A DNA stretch of 37,803 nucleotides from Bradyrhizobium uaiense (GCF_010811875.1 NZ_VKHP01000061.1:1-37803), one strand, 5' to 3'; numbered from the stretch's first letter, positions 23,766 through 32,534 are shown. Made by a program: numbers and translations. Notes: generated by a model from the letters alone, not told the origin.

Positions 23766-25531
23766 GCGACGCCTCCGAGATAGGCCTCTTGAACCCGCTC
23801 ATCGCTGCGGATCGCGCTCGGGACGCCCTCGCAAAGCTTGGAGCCGAAATCGAGCACCACGATGCGGTCGACCAGTGACATCACGAACTCCATGTCGTGC
23901 TCGACGATCAGGATGGTCAGGTGGTCCGCCCGCAGCGAGCGGAGCAGTTCCGCCAGCCGCAGCTTCTCCTGGCGACGCAGGCCCGCCGCCGGCTCGTCCA
24001 GAACCAGCAGGGCGGGATCGGCGGCGAGCGCCCGTGCGATCTCCAGGATGCGCTGGTTGCCGAGCGGAAGATTGCCGGCGAGCTCGAACGGCTTGTCGCC
24101 GAGCCCGACGCGCTCGAGCTGCATCAGCGCCTCGTGCCGGGCGCTGGCTTCCTCGCGTTGATTGAGACGAAAGGCGCCGGCGAACAGGCCGGTGCGGGTT
24201 CGGCTATAGGTGCCGAGCATGACGTTCTCCAGCAGGCTCATGCGCGGCCGCAGCTTGACATGCTGGAAGGTCCTGGCGACGCCGGCCTTGGCGATGCGGG
24301 ATTGCGGGTCGCGCGTGATCGGGCGTCCCGCGAAGACGATTTCGCCCTTGCTGACCCGCAGGGCGCCGGTCAGGCAGTTGAACATCGTGCTCTTGCCGGC
24401 GCCGTTCGGACCGATCACGGCAAGAATTTCGCCTGACCTCACCTCGAAGCTGACATTGTTGACCGCGACGAGGCCGCCGAACCGGCGCTCAGCGCCATCG
24501 ACCTTCAGCAGAAGCTCGCCCGGTGTCGGCTGCGGACGGCGCGGCAGCGGCGGCGCCGGCTGCGGCCGCTCGCGCCTGATCTTCGGCAGATAGCGCGCGA
24601 TCGAGGGCACGATGCCCTGCCGCGCCCATTGCAGGAACAGGATGAACAGCGCGGAGAAGGCGACGATCTCGAGCTGCCCGGATGCGCCTTTGGCGATCAG
24701 CGGCAGATAGTCCTGCACGCTGTTCTTGAGCAGGGTCACGATGGCGGCGCCGACGACCCCGCCGAGCAGGCTGCCAGCACCGCCGACCATCGTCATCATC
24801 AGATATTCGATGCCCATGCTGGCATCGAATGGGCCCGGGCTGATGAAGCGGCTCATATGCGCGTAAAGCCATCCGGAGAGCGCGGCCAGGAACGCTGCGA
24901 TCACGAATGCCGCGAGCTTGATCCGGAAGGCGTTGATCCCGAGGCTCTCGACCAGCGTATTGCCGCCGCGCAGCGCTCGCATGGCGCGGCCGAGCCGCGA
25001 GTCCAGGAGGTTGTAGCCGAGCAGGAGTACCAGAGCGACGATGCCCCAGATCAGGTAATAGATCTGTGCGCTGGAGACGAGCGCGAGCGAACCGATGCTG
25101 ATCGGCGGGATCGACGAGATGCCGTTGAAGCGGCCGAGCCCCTCGACATTGCCGAACAGGAAGCCGATCGCAAGGCCCCATGCCACGGTCGAGAGCGAGA
25201 GGAAATGGCCCTGAAGCCGCAAGGTGACGACGCCGAGGACCGCCGCGACGCCGCAGGTCAGCACCACCCCGAACAGCAGGCCGAGCCAGGGCGATTGGCC
25301 GTTCAGGGCAGAGACCCATGCCGTCGCATAGGCCGCGATGCCGACGAACGCGGCCTGTCCGAACGACACGATGCCGCCGACGCCGGTGAGGAGCGCAAGG
25401 CCGATGGCGACGAGCGAATAGATGCCGATATAGTTCATCAACGTGACGCTGAACGGGCTGAGGACGAGGGGCGCGAGTGCCAGGCACGCGAGCACCGCTG
25501 CCGCAGCGAGCTGAACGTGAAGGCGCGTCAT
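23762..25531 (-). CDS. LivM-LivG fusion: ABC permease plus ATPase
   Basis: 589 aa. Residues about 1-300 are the LivM-type permease, with about eight hydrophobic segments (GLALLTGVGGIVSFGQAAFVG is the family hallmark). A proline-rich linker (about 315-345) leads to a LivG-type ATPase with Walker A GPNGAGKSTMF, a variant signature (NLPLGNQRILEIARAL in place of LSGGQ) and Walker B LLVLDEPAAGL. Permease and ATPase are usually separate genes; the fusion locks one-to-one stoichiometry. It overlaps livH and livF by 4 bp each. The reading frame is continuous with no frameshift. Confidence 0.93.
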   Translation of the reverse strand: MTRLHVQLAAAAVLACLALAPLVLSPFSVTLMNYIGIYSLVAIGLALLTGVGGIVSFGQAAFVGIAAYATAWVSALNGQSPWLGLLFGVVLTCGVAAVLGVVTLRLQGHFLSLSTVAWGLAIGFLFGNVEGLGRFNGISSIPPISIGSLALVSSAQIYYLIWGIVALVLLLGYNLLDSRLGRAMRALRGGNTLVESLGINAFRIKLAAFVIAAFLAALSGWLYAHMSRFISPGPFDASMGIEYLMMTMVGGAGSLLGGVVGAAIVTLLKNSVQDYLPLIAKGASGQLEIVAFSALFILFLQWARQGIVPSIARYLPKIRRERPQPAPPLPRRPQPTPGELLLKVDGAERRFGGLVAVNNVSFEVRSGEILAVIGPNGAGKSTMFNCLTGALRVSKGEIVFAGRPITRDPQSRIAKAGVARTFQHVKLRPRMSLLENVMLGTYSRTRTGLFAGAFRLNQREEASARHEALMQLERVGLGDKPFELAGNLPLGNQRILEIARALAADPALLVLDEPAAGLRRQEKLRLAELLRSLRADHLTILIVEHDMEFVMSLVDRIVVLDFGSKLCEGVPSAIRSDERVQEAYLGGVA

Positions 25532-26571
25532 TCCTCGATCTCCTCCTCGGAATGCAGCGAGGCGAGGGATCGCCAGATCAGGATCGGGATCAGCAGCGAG
25601 AACACGATGACGTCTTTCAGCGCGCTGCTCTGGAACGATGCGAAGCTTTCGAGGATGCCGACCCCGACCGCGCCGATCGCGGCGCCGGGATAGCTGGTCA
25701 TGCCGCCGACGATGGCGCCGACGAACGCCTTGAGACCGATCAGGAAGCCGGAATCATAGAACACGGTATTGACCGGCGCGATCAGGATGCCCGACACGCC
25801 GGCCATCAGCGAGCCCAGGAGATAGGCGATGGTACCGGCACGCTCCGGCCGGATGCCCATCAGGCGCGAGCCGGTCCGGTTCACCGCCGTGGCGCGGAGC
25901 GATTTGCCGACCAGCGTGAAGTCGAAGAAGAGGTAGAGCAGGCCGCTGAAGACCAGCGCGGCGAGCACGATCAGCATAGTCTGGCCCGAGACCAGCACGC
26001 CGGCGAACTCCGTCGAGAATGACGTCAGCGGTTCGGTCCGGACCCCCTCGGGGCCGAAGAACAGCAGGCCGAGGCCGACCAGCGCGAAATGCAGCGCCAC
26101 CGAGACCGTCAGCAGCAGCAGCACCGTGCCGTCGGCGATCGGGCGGAACACGATCCGGTCAAGCAGCGGAGCGATCGGCGTGATCAGCATCAGCGCCAGC
26201 ACGAGCCGGACCGCAAGCGGCGGGTCCATGCGCATGGTGAGCCAGGCAATGCCGACGACGGCCAAGGGAATGGCGAGATAGAGCAGCAGTGCGCGCGGCA
26301 GCAGGCGGACCTCGCCGTTGCGAATGAGCGAAATGACCTCGATCAGGGTCGCAAGGCACGCCAGCGCTACGACCAGCGCGCCGGTCCCCGGAAAGCGCTT
26401 GGCATCGAGGGCCGCAAGCGTCAGCGCGGTGAAGGCGGCGATGTCGCCGAACGGAATGAAGATGACCCGCGTCACCGTGAAGATGAGCACGGTCCCGATA
26501 GCCACTAGCGCGTAGACCGCGCCGGTGGCTATCCCGTCGATCGCAAGGATGGCTGCGATGTCGCTCGTCAT
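25528..26571 (-). CDS. livH: ABC transporter permease, LivH type
   Basis: 347 aa, longer than the usual 290-300. The N-terminus has GIATGAVYALVAIGTVLIF and the C-terminal half LIGLKAFVGAIVGGMTSYPGAAIGA, both hallmarks of LivH. The extra length lies between helices 2 and 4 (about 55-130), where an additional pair of hydrophobic segments occurs. It forms the channel with the LivM half of the fusion. Confidence 0.92.
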   Translation of the reverse strand: MTSDIAAILAIDGIATGAVYALVAIGTVLIFTVTRVIFIPFGDIAAFTALTLAALDAKRFPGTGALVVALACLATLIEVISLIRNGEVRLLPRALLLYLAIPLAVVGIAWLTMRMDPPLAVRLVLALMLITPIAPLLDRIVFRPIADGTVLLLLTVSVALHFALVGLGLLFFGPEGVRTEPLTSFSTEFAGVLVSGQTMLIVLAALVFSGLLYLFFDFTLVGKSLRATAVNRTGSRLMGIRPERAGTIAYLLGSLMAGVSGILIAPVNTVFYDSGFLIGLKAFVGAIVGGMTSYPGAAIGAVGVGILESFASFQSSALKDVIVFSLLIPILIWRSLASLHSEEEIEE

Positions 26572-26613
26572 GGAGACGCCGTTCCCCCGTTCTGATCGCC
26601 TGCCGTGATCCGC

Positions 26614-27765
26614 TTATGGTGCGTACTTCCAGGCGCCGCCGGTGAGGCGGACCACGACCAGCGAGCGCTCGTCGACCCCGGTCACCGCGCCGGGCTTGAA
26701 GTTGTAGACGGCATGCACGCCAGGCAGTTCCTTGGTGCTGAGGATGGCGTCGCGCAGCGCCGTGCGGAATTCCGCCGTGCCGGGCTTTGCGGTCTTCAGC
26801 GCCCGCTCGGCGGCGTTGGCAAAGATCAGCCAGGCATCGAAAGAGTAGGCGGAGAACCCGTCGGTGGTCGGAATGTTGTGGGTCTTCTGGTAGACCGCGC
26901 GGAAATCGAGCGCGATCTTCTTGGCGAAGTGGTCGTCCGGAAGCTGTTCGGCCACGATCACCGGGCCGGCGGAGACCTGAATGCCCTCGGCGGACTTGCC
27001 GCCGACGGTGACGAAGTCCGGATTGACCAGCGCCACGGTGCCGTAGGTATTGCCCTTGAAGCCGCGCTCGGCGAGCGTGATGAGCGGCAGCGCGCCTTGC
27101 GTGCCGGAGCCGCCGATCAGCACCGCGTCGGGACGCGCGGCCATGACCTTGAGGATCTGCGCGGTTACCGAGGTGTCGGTGCGGGCATAGCGCTCGTTGG
27201 TCTGGACCTTGATGTCGTCAGTGGACTCGGCGGCCTTGGCCCCGCTGTAGACGAGATCGCCCCACGCATCGGAGAAGCCGATATAGCCGATGTTCTTCAT
27301 GCCGTCGCGCTTCATCCGATCGGCGACGATCTTGACCAGCAGCGACGCCGGCTGCGGCACCGACACGACCCATTGCTCCGGCGAATCCGGGAGTTTGCCG
27401 AGTGGCGAGATCGCGATCATCGGCACCTTCAATTCGCTGGCGACGGCCGCCATGGCGATGGTCGAAGGGGTCGTCGCAGTGCCGATCAGGAGGTCGACCT
27501 TTTCTTCCTCGACCAGCTTGCGCGCGTTGCGCGTCGCGGCCGACGGATCGGAGCCGTCGTCGAGCTGGATCAGGCGGATGGTCTCGCCGTTGATGGTCTT
27601 CTTGTATTCATAGGCGGCATTGATGCCGCGCCCATAGGGGATGCCGATCGACGCGCCGTTGCCGCTCAGCGAGGTGACGAAGCCGATCGTGATGTCGGCC
27701 TGCGCAGCCGGTGCCGCGAAGATGCCGGCGACAAGTGCGAGTAAGCCCAGAGTCATCTGCCGCAT
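26614..27765 (-). CDS. Type I periplasmic substrate-binding protein (LivK-like)
   Basis: 383 aa. A signal peptide (MRQMTLGLLALVAGIFAAPA, cleavage after AQA) precedes a Peripla_BP_6 domain opening with ITIGFVTSLSGNGASIG. A second lobe includes GYIGFSDAWGDLVYSGAKA. ATG 27765 has GGAGG upstream. It is the first gene of operon D and delivers ligand to LivH/LivM. It is a clear paralogue of the binding protein at 32591-33748 (shared RNARKLVE, GFSDAxGDLxY, ERYARxDxSVTAQ). The ligand is inferred to be an aromatic acid. Confidence 0.92.
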   Translation of the reverse strand: MRQMTLGLLALVAGIFAAPAAQADITIGFVTSLSGNGASIGIPYGRGINAAYEYKKTINGETIRLIQLDDGSDPSAATRNARKLVEEEKVDLLIGTATTPSTIAMAAVASELKVPMIAISPLGKLPDSPEQWVVSVPQPASLLVKIVADRMKRDGMKNIGYIGFSDAWGDLVYSGAKAAESTDDIKVQTNERYARTDTSVTAQILKVMAARPDAVLIGGSGTQGALPLITLAERGFKGNTYGTVALVNPDFVTVGGKSAEGIQVSAGPVIVAEQLPDDHFAKKIALDFRAVYQKTHNIPTTDGFSAYSFDAWLIFANAAERALKTAKPGTAEFRTALRDAILSTKELPGVHAVYNFKPGAVTGVDERSLVVVRLTGGAWKYAP

Positions 27766-28176
27766 TTGCGTTGTCCTCCATAGATGCTGGGTACGAATGT
27801 CTGGAAGCCGGGCAGGGAGCCCGGACTGCGAACCAACCGACTGAAACTGTTGCTGCAGCGCCAGACGCCGGCGCGGCGAGAAGAAAGTTCGCTCGGCCGG
27901 GCGTCAGCGGCCATGGCAAGGCGTGCCGCTCGAACAGCAGGCGGGGCGGCGGAAATTCACAGATGTCTGTCGAAGCGAAAGCAGGCGAATGCCGCAGAAG
28001 CGAAGCGCGACCGGCGATGCTGCTGCCGCCCGTTCAGACCCGACGCTAGTCCACGCGATTGAGTCTCTCAAAATCGGTGCCTGCAACATCATCGTTATGG
28101 CCCCCGGCAGCGGCCGGCGGGCAATTATTTAAAGCCTAAAGTATTCTCCGTGGCGCCGTCAACACGTGTCACGGGG

Positions 28177-28206
28177 CTGTCAGAAAAAAATGTTGTTGCA
28201 TACAAT
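28177..28206 (+). promoter_or_regulatory. Promoter candidate of operon E with operator-like dyad
   Basis: -35 CTGTCA (28177-28182), 18-bp spacer, -10 TACAAT (28201-28206). AATGTTGTTGCATA (28189-28202) fits TATG-N6-CATA with one change and overlaps the -10, as in the iorA promoter. The leader would be about 180 nt. Confidence 0.4.
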
Positions 28207-28304
28207 TCCGTCCGGGTGCGCCATTTCCGTGCCTTCTTTGTCCCGCGAAACGAGCCTCCTCGCGGCGCCCGCGAGGCCCCCTTGGCGGGCGCCGGCGCAC
28301 GCAT

Positions 28305-28316
28305 TTGACGCGTCAA
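28305..28316. promoter_or_regulatory. 12-bp perfect palindrome TTGACGCGTCAA
   Basis: Located 75 bp before the first gene of operon E. It could be a regulator site or part of a second promoter (TTGACG). No second copy was noticed in the window. Confidence 0.3.
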
Positions 28317-28390
28317 TTAGTTTATGGTTGAAATATATCCGTCGGCAAGCCGGCAGCCGATGCTCCTGTCACGGTTTGTGGAGAAGGGCG

Positions 28391-29170
28391 ATGCGCATCT
28401 TCTGGCAAAGTTTCGTCGATGCGAGCGTGAACGCGCCCTATATGGCGCGGCTGTCGGAGTACCTCAACAGCATCGCCGCGGCCGGCACCACGGTTCACGT
28501 CGAGGGCATTTCGCCGCCGGATCGGGAGTTCGGCCGGCTCGCCGAATTGCGTTGCGCCGTTCAGGCGATCGACAACGGCATCGCGGCCGAAGAGAGCGGC
28601 TTCGACGCCTTCGTGATGGGCCACTTCCAGGACCCGGGGCTTTACGAGCTGCGCTCGGCGCTCGACATTCCCGTGATCGGAACCGGCGAGGCGACACTGC
28701 TTGCAGCATCGCAGCTCGGCCGGCGCCTTGGCCTCGTGACGCTCGATACCGTCTTCGAGGTCTGGCACTACGAGCAGGCCGAACGGTACGGCCTCGCCGA
28801 TCGCGTCGTCCACGTGACCGGCCTCGGTTGCAAGCCGGAGGATTTCGCAAGTGCATTCGCCGGCGATGAAGCGGCCCATGCCAGGATGATCGAGGATTTC
28901 ATGAGCGGCGCCCTTCCGCTGGTGGAGCGCGGCGCCGACGTGGTGATCCCGGCCGGCGTGCTGCCGGGCCTGCTGATCGGGCGGGAGCACGGCCTGAAGG
29001 TCGGACACGCGCCGGTCGTGAACTGCGCCGCGGTGGCGTTGAAGAGCGCCGAGATGTGGGTGCAGCTCAGGCGGCTCAATGGCACGGAGCCGAGCCGAGG
29101 GCCGAGCTTCAAGCGTGCCAGTGCCCTGGCCCGTGACGATTTCCGGGCGATGCTCGCGCGCAAGCGTTAG
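28391..29170 (+). CDS. Asp/Glu-racemase-fold protein lacking both catalytic cysteines
   Basis: 259 aa from ATG 28391 with GAGAAGG upstream; the frame is open to 28166 but that part is not protein-like. The fold is that of hydantoin/Asp-Glu racemases, with the two signature regions VMGHFQDPGLYELRSAL (about 75-91) and ADVVIPAGVLPG (about 182-193). In active racemases each carries a Cys (C-F-D-P-G and G-C-A-G). Here they are His78 and Ala188, so two-base cysteine racemisation is impossible. The protein is otherwise intact and leads operon E. It may catalyse a different lyase/isomerase reaction or bind an intermediate. Confidence 0.85.
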   Translation: MRIFWQSFVDASVNAPYMARLSEYLNSIAAAGTTVHVEGISPPDREFGRLAELRCAVQAIDNGIAAEESGFDAFVMGHFQDPGLYELRSALDIPVIGTGEATLLAASQLGRRLGLVTLDTVFEVWHYEQAERYGLADRVVHVTGLGCKPEDFASAFAGDEAAHARMIEDFMSGALPLVERGADVVIPAGVLPGLLIGREHGLKVGHAPVVNCAAVALKSAEMWVQLRRLNGTEPSRGPSFKRASALARDDFRAMLARKR

Positions 29171-29300
29171 CGTCCGAGCAGCCGACCAGCTCTGGAGAGC
29201 CAGACGTGATGAGACCCGAGAAGGTGCCCCTGTTCGAAAGCGACCCGTGGCACTATCGATGTGACGGTGATCCGAGGCGGGTAAGCAAGGCAGGCGGCTG

Positions 29301-30479
29301 GTGACAAATTCCCTGCGCACACCCTATGACGGCATCGTGATGGCGGCCCCCGTCACGATCCCTTATGCGCGTTATTCCATCGAGAGCGCGCAATGGTGGA
29401 TTGGCCGCGCGTTGAGTGCGCTGGTCGCGCGAGCCGGCATCAAGGTCTCCGACATCGACGGTCTGTGCGTTTCCAGCTTCACCATGGGGAACGACAGCGG
29501 GATCGGACTGACGCAGCATTTCGGGCTGTGCGTCAGATGGCTGGACACCATCCCGCTCGGCGGCGCCAGCGCCATCGCGGCATTGCGGAAGGCTGCGCGC
29601 GCGGTGCAGGCGCACGATGCCGACATCGTGGCCTGCGTGGCCGGCGATACCAACCACGTCGATTCCTTCCGCCTGACGCTCGAGAACTTCTCGCGCTTCA
29701 ACCGGGACGCGGTCTATCCCTATGGCGCGGGCGGCGCCAATGCGAGCTTCGCACTGATCGCGCGCAACTATATGCGGACCTTTGGTGTCACGCGCGAGGA
29801 CGTCGGCAGGATCGCGGTCGCCCAGCGCGCCAACGCGCTGCGCAACCCGCACGCGCTGATGAAGACGCCGCTGACGATCGAGCAGTATCTGGCGGCCCGC
29901 CCGATATCCGATCCCATTCATCTGTTCGATTGCGTCATGCCGTGCGCCGGTGCCGAGGCGTTCCTGGTGATGCGGGACCACACCGCGGCATCGCTGGGAT
30001 TGCCGGCGGCGCGATTGCTGTCGACGATCGAGCGGCACAACGCCTTCGCCAACGATCCGATGCAGGTGCGCGGCGGCTGGGCGATGGATGTCGGCGAGCT
30101 CTACGCGATGGCCGGCGTGAAGCCCGACGATCTCGACATCGTGCAGACCTACGACGACTATCCGGTCATCACGATGATGCAGTTCGAGGATCTCGGTTTC
30201 TGCAGCAAGGGCGAGGGCGCGGCCTTCGTTCGTCAGCACGACCTTACGATTGACGGCGACTTCCCGCACAACACCTCGGGCGGTCAGCTCTCGGCGGGCC
30301 AGGCCGGCGCCGCCGGCGCCTATCTCGGGCTGGTCGAAGGATTGCGGCAGGTGCTGGGAGAGGCCGGTCCCACGCAGGTGAAGAATGCAAAACTCGGTTT
30401 GGCCGCGGGCTTCGGTATGATCAACTATGACCGCGGCCTGGCCTCCGGCGCCGCGATCTTTGCAGGACCTGCACGATGA
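29301..30479 (+). CDS. Thiolase-fold protein, Ltp2-like aldolase candidate
   Basis: 392 aa from GTG 29301 (MTNSLRTPYDGI fits the family N-terminus; ATG 29340 is an alternative). Thiolase fold of the SCP-x/lipid-transfer type. The three thiolase catalytic residues are absent: the nucleophilic Cys region reads PLGGASAIA (residues 85-93), the GHP motif reads SAGQAGAAG (331-339, Gln for His), and the C-terminal CxG reads AAGFGM. TYDDYPV (283-289) and EDLGFCSKGEG match Ltp2-type enzymes, which use tyrosines for retro-aldol cleavage of tertiary beta-hydroxyacyl-CoA. It overlaps the DUF35 fusion gene by 4 bp, the partner such enzymes need. Proposed reaction: dioxindole-3-acetyl-CoA to isatin plus acetyl-CoA. 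Confidence 0.88.
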   Translation: MTNSLRTPYDGIVMAAPVTIPYARYSIESAQWWIGRALSALVARAGIKVSDIDGLCVSSFTMGNDSGIGLTQHFGLCVRWLDTIPLGGASAIAALRKAARAVQAHDADIVACVAGDTNHVDSFRLTLENFSRFNRDAVYPYGAGGANASFALIARNYMRTFGVTREDVGRIAVAQRANALRNPHALMKTPLTIEQYLAARPISDPIHLFDCVMPCAGAEAFLVMRDHTAASLGLPAARLLSTIERHNAFANDPMQVRGGWAMDVGELYAMAGVKPDDLDIVQTYDDYPVITMMQFEDLGFCSKGEGAAFVRQHDLTIDGDFPHNTSGGQLSAGQAGAAGAYLGLVEGLRQVLGEAGPTQVKNAKLGLAAGFGMINYDRGLASGAAIFAGPAR

Positions 30480-31717
30480 TCGATCCGGTTCAGCCGCCCC
30501 GGCGCAAGAACCCGCTGCTGCGGACGCGGCTTCCGGCATCGCCGCCGCGGCCGCGCAGCCGGACATCACACGGGTTCACGCGCGCGGCTGCCGAAGGGCG
30601 CTTTGTGTTGCAGCGCTGCGAGGCCTGCGGCGCCTTCGCCTATCCGGCGCGCGAGGCATGTCCCGCCTGCCTGTCGGCCGGTCTTTCCTTCGTCGATGCG
30701 CCGCGTCGCGGCGTGCTGCTGGCCGAAACCACGGCACGCGTACCAAGCGACGTTTATTTCCGCGAGCGGGCGCCCTGGCGCATTGGTCTCGTCAAGATGG
30801 ACTGTGGTCCGACCATGGTGGCGCATCTGCATGCCGACTGCGTCGAGGGCGCGCCGGTCGTGATGTCGTTTCAGCTCGACAAGAGTGGTCAGGCGGTGGC
30901 CTTCGCCCGACCCGAGGGGGAGACTCCCAACATGGCAGATGACAGGCAGTGGCGGGAAATGACGGCCGATCCTAAATTCCGTCGTGTGCTCGTGACCAAC
31001 GGCCGCAGCGTGATCGGCCAGGAGGCGGTCGCGGCGCTGAAGGCCGCGGGCGCGAAGACGGTGTTTGTCGGCGTTGCCGAACCGTGGCGGCCGTTCGCCG
31101 GCGAGCAGCTGCTGCGCGGCCAGCAGGGGGTCGAAGTCGTTACGCTCGACGCGTCAGACGAAAAGTCGGCGGCCGATCTCGCGGCCGACATCGGCGGCAA
31201 GGTCGATATCCTCGTTAACACGACCGAGTATGTGCGGCCCGGCGGCCTGCTCGACCGCAGGGGCACGAGCATCGCGCGCGACGAGATCGACCAGGCCTAT
31301 CTCGGCTTCGTCAATCTTGCGCAGGCCTTCGGTCCCGCCATGCGCATGCGGGGCGCGGACGGTGTCAGCAGCAGCGCTGCCTGGGTCAATATCCTGTCGG
31401 TCCATGCGCTGGCGAACTGGCCTGCTTTCGGCGCCTACTCGGCGTCGCAAGCTGCCTGTCTGTCACTGTCGCATTGCCTTCGTGCCGAGCTCAGGCCGGG
31501 CGGCGTCAAGGTGATGAACCTGTTCACCGGGCCGGTCGATACCGAGTGGTTCCAGACCGTGCCGCCGCCCAAGGTCGCGCCACGCGCCGTTGCGCAGGCC
31601 ATCGTGTCCGCGCTGCGGGGCGGGCTCGAGGAGATCTATGTCGGGGACGTTGCCGAGGAAATCAGGCAGCGTCTTGCAGCCAATCCGAAAGCGCTCGAGC
31701 GCGAGCTCGACAAATAA
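30476..31717 (+). CDS. DUF35 (Zn-ribbon/OB-fold) fused to a degenerate SDR domain
   Basis: 413 aa in one frame. Residues about 35-150 are DUF35: a zinc ribbon Cys48, Cys51, Cys62, Cys65 (RCEACGAF...ACPACLSAG) followed by an OB-fold. Residues about 168-413 are a Rossmann/SDR domain with its motifs changed: TNGRSVIG for TGxxxGxG, LVNTTE for NNAG, and Tyr321-x3-Gln325 (YSASQ) for the catalytic YxxxK, while Ser308 is kept. Cofactor binding and dehydrogenase activity are therefore doubtful. DUF35 proteins bind thiolase-fold partners, and the ATGA overlap with the thiolase gene supports a complex. The SDR half may be structural or an acyl-CoA-binding platform. Confidence 0.9.
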   Translation: MIDPVQPPRRKNPLLRTRLPASPPRPRSRTSHGFTRAAAEGRFVLQRCEACGAFAYPAREACPACLSAGLSFVDAPRRGVLLAETTARVPSDVYFRERAPWRIGLVKMDCGPTMVAHLHADCVEGAPVVMSFQLDKSGQAVAFARPEGETPNMADDRQWREMTADPKFRRVLVTNGRSVIGQEAVAALKAAGAKTVFVGVAEPWRPFAGEQLLRGQQGVEVVTLDASDEKSAADLAADIGGKVDILVNTTEYVRPGGLLDRRGTSIARDEIDQAYLGFVNLAQAFGPAMRMRGADGVSSSAAWVNILSVHALANWPAFGAYSASQAACLSLSHCLRAELRPGGVKVMNLFTGPVDTEWFQTVPPPKVAPRAVAQAIVSALRGGLEEIYVGDVAEEIRQRLAANPKALERELDK

Positions 31718-31751
31718 GATCAGGATTTCAACCAAGCGGGAGGATGTGACA

Positions 31752-32534
31752 ATGCAAAGCAAGAATCTCCTGGAGCTGGCCGGTGCAATCTCGTCGGGCG
31801 CGGTGCGCGTCGTCGATCTGACCTTCACGCTCAGCCCGGATTTTCCGGTCATCGTGCTGCCGCCGGAGTTTGGCCAGGCAGCTCCCGTTCGGATTCAGGA
31901 GATCTCGCGGTACGATGGGCGCGGTCCCGCCTGGTACTGGAACAACGTGATGTTCGGCGAGCATACCGGTACGCATTTCGATGCGCCGATTCACTGGTTC
32001 ACCGGCAAGGACCTGCCGAACAATTCCGTCGACTCCATGCCTGCCAAGGACATGATCGCGCCGGCATGCGTCATCGACTGCTCGGCGGGAGCGGCGCAGG
32101 ATCCGGACTTCCTGCTCACGGTCCCGCTGGTCGAAGCCTGGGAAGCGAAGCATGGTCGGATTCCCGAGCGGAATTGGGTTCTGCTGCGCACCGACTGGTC
32201 GAAGAAGGGCTGGCGCGACTACTCCAATCTCAGGGATGACGGCGCGCACACGCCGGGCCCGAATCCGGCCGTGATGAAATGGCTGGTTGAAGAGCGCGGC
32301 ATCATCGGATTCGGCACCGAGACGATCGGCACCGACGCAGGCCAGGCCGGCCATTTCGAGCCGCCTTATCCGGCGCATCACTTCCTGCACGGTGCAGGCC
32401 GCTATGGCCTTCAATGTCTCTGCAACCTCGATCAGCTTCCCGCCACCGGTGCCGTGATCGTGGCTTCGCCCTTGAAGATCCAGAACGGTTCCGGCAGCCC
32501 GCTGCGCGTGATCGCGCTGGTTTCGGCGAACTGA
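31752..32534 (+). CDS. Isatin hydrolase-like cyclase-family metal hydrolase
   Basis: 260 aa from ATG 31752 (GGGAGG upstream); the longer open frame to 31590 is a shadow of the fusion gene. The Mn-binding motif H-x-G-T-H-x-D-x-P-x-H is complete: His71, His75, Asp77, His81 (GEHTGTHFDAPIHWF). WYWNNVMFGE before it, ETIGTDAGQAGHFEPPYP and the LKIQNGSGSPLRV ending resemble the isatin hydrolases of Labrenzia and Bradyrhizobium more than kynurenine formamidases. It opens isatin to isatinate. This is the strongest single clue to pathway identity. It lies 34 bp after the DUF35 fusion in operon E. Confidence 0.88.
   Translation: MQSKNLLELAGAISSGAVRVVDLTFTLSPDFPVIVLPPEFGQAAPVRIQEISRYDGRGPAWYWNNVMFGEHTGTHFDAPIHWFTGKDLPNNSVDSMPAKDMIAPACVIDCSAGAAQDPDFLLTVPLVEAWEAKHGRIPERNWVLLRTDWSKKGWRDYSNLRDDGAHTPGPNPAVMKWLVEERGIIGFGTETIGTDAGQAGHFEPPYPAHHFLHGAGRYGLQCLCNLDQLPATGAVIVASPLKIQNGSGSPLRVIALVSAN

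Larger units (their letters stand above)
27766..28390. other. Divergent regulatory region between operons D and E
   Basis: About 625 bp without a supported gene. The left 300 bp are GC-rich and featureless. The right part holds the AATG-N6-CATA site (28189-28202), a perfect palindrome TTGACGCGTCAA (28305-28316) and a TTTAT-N7-ATATA element (28321-28337). Confidence 0.6.
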
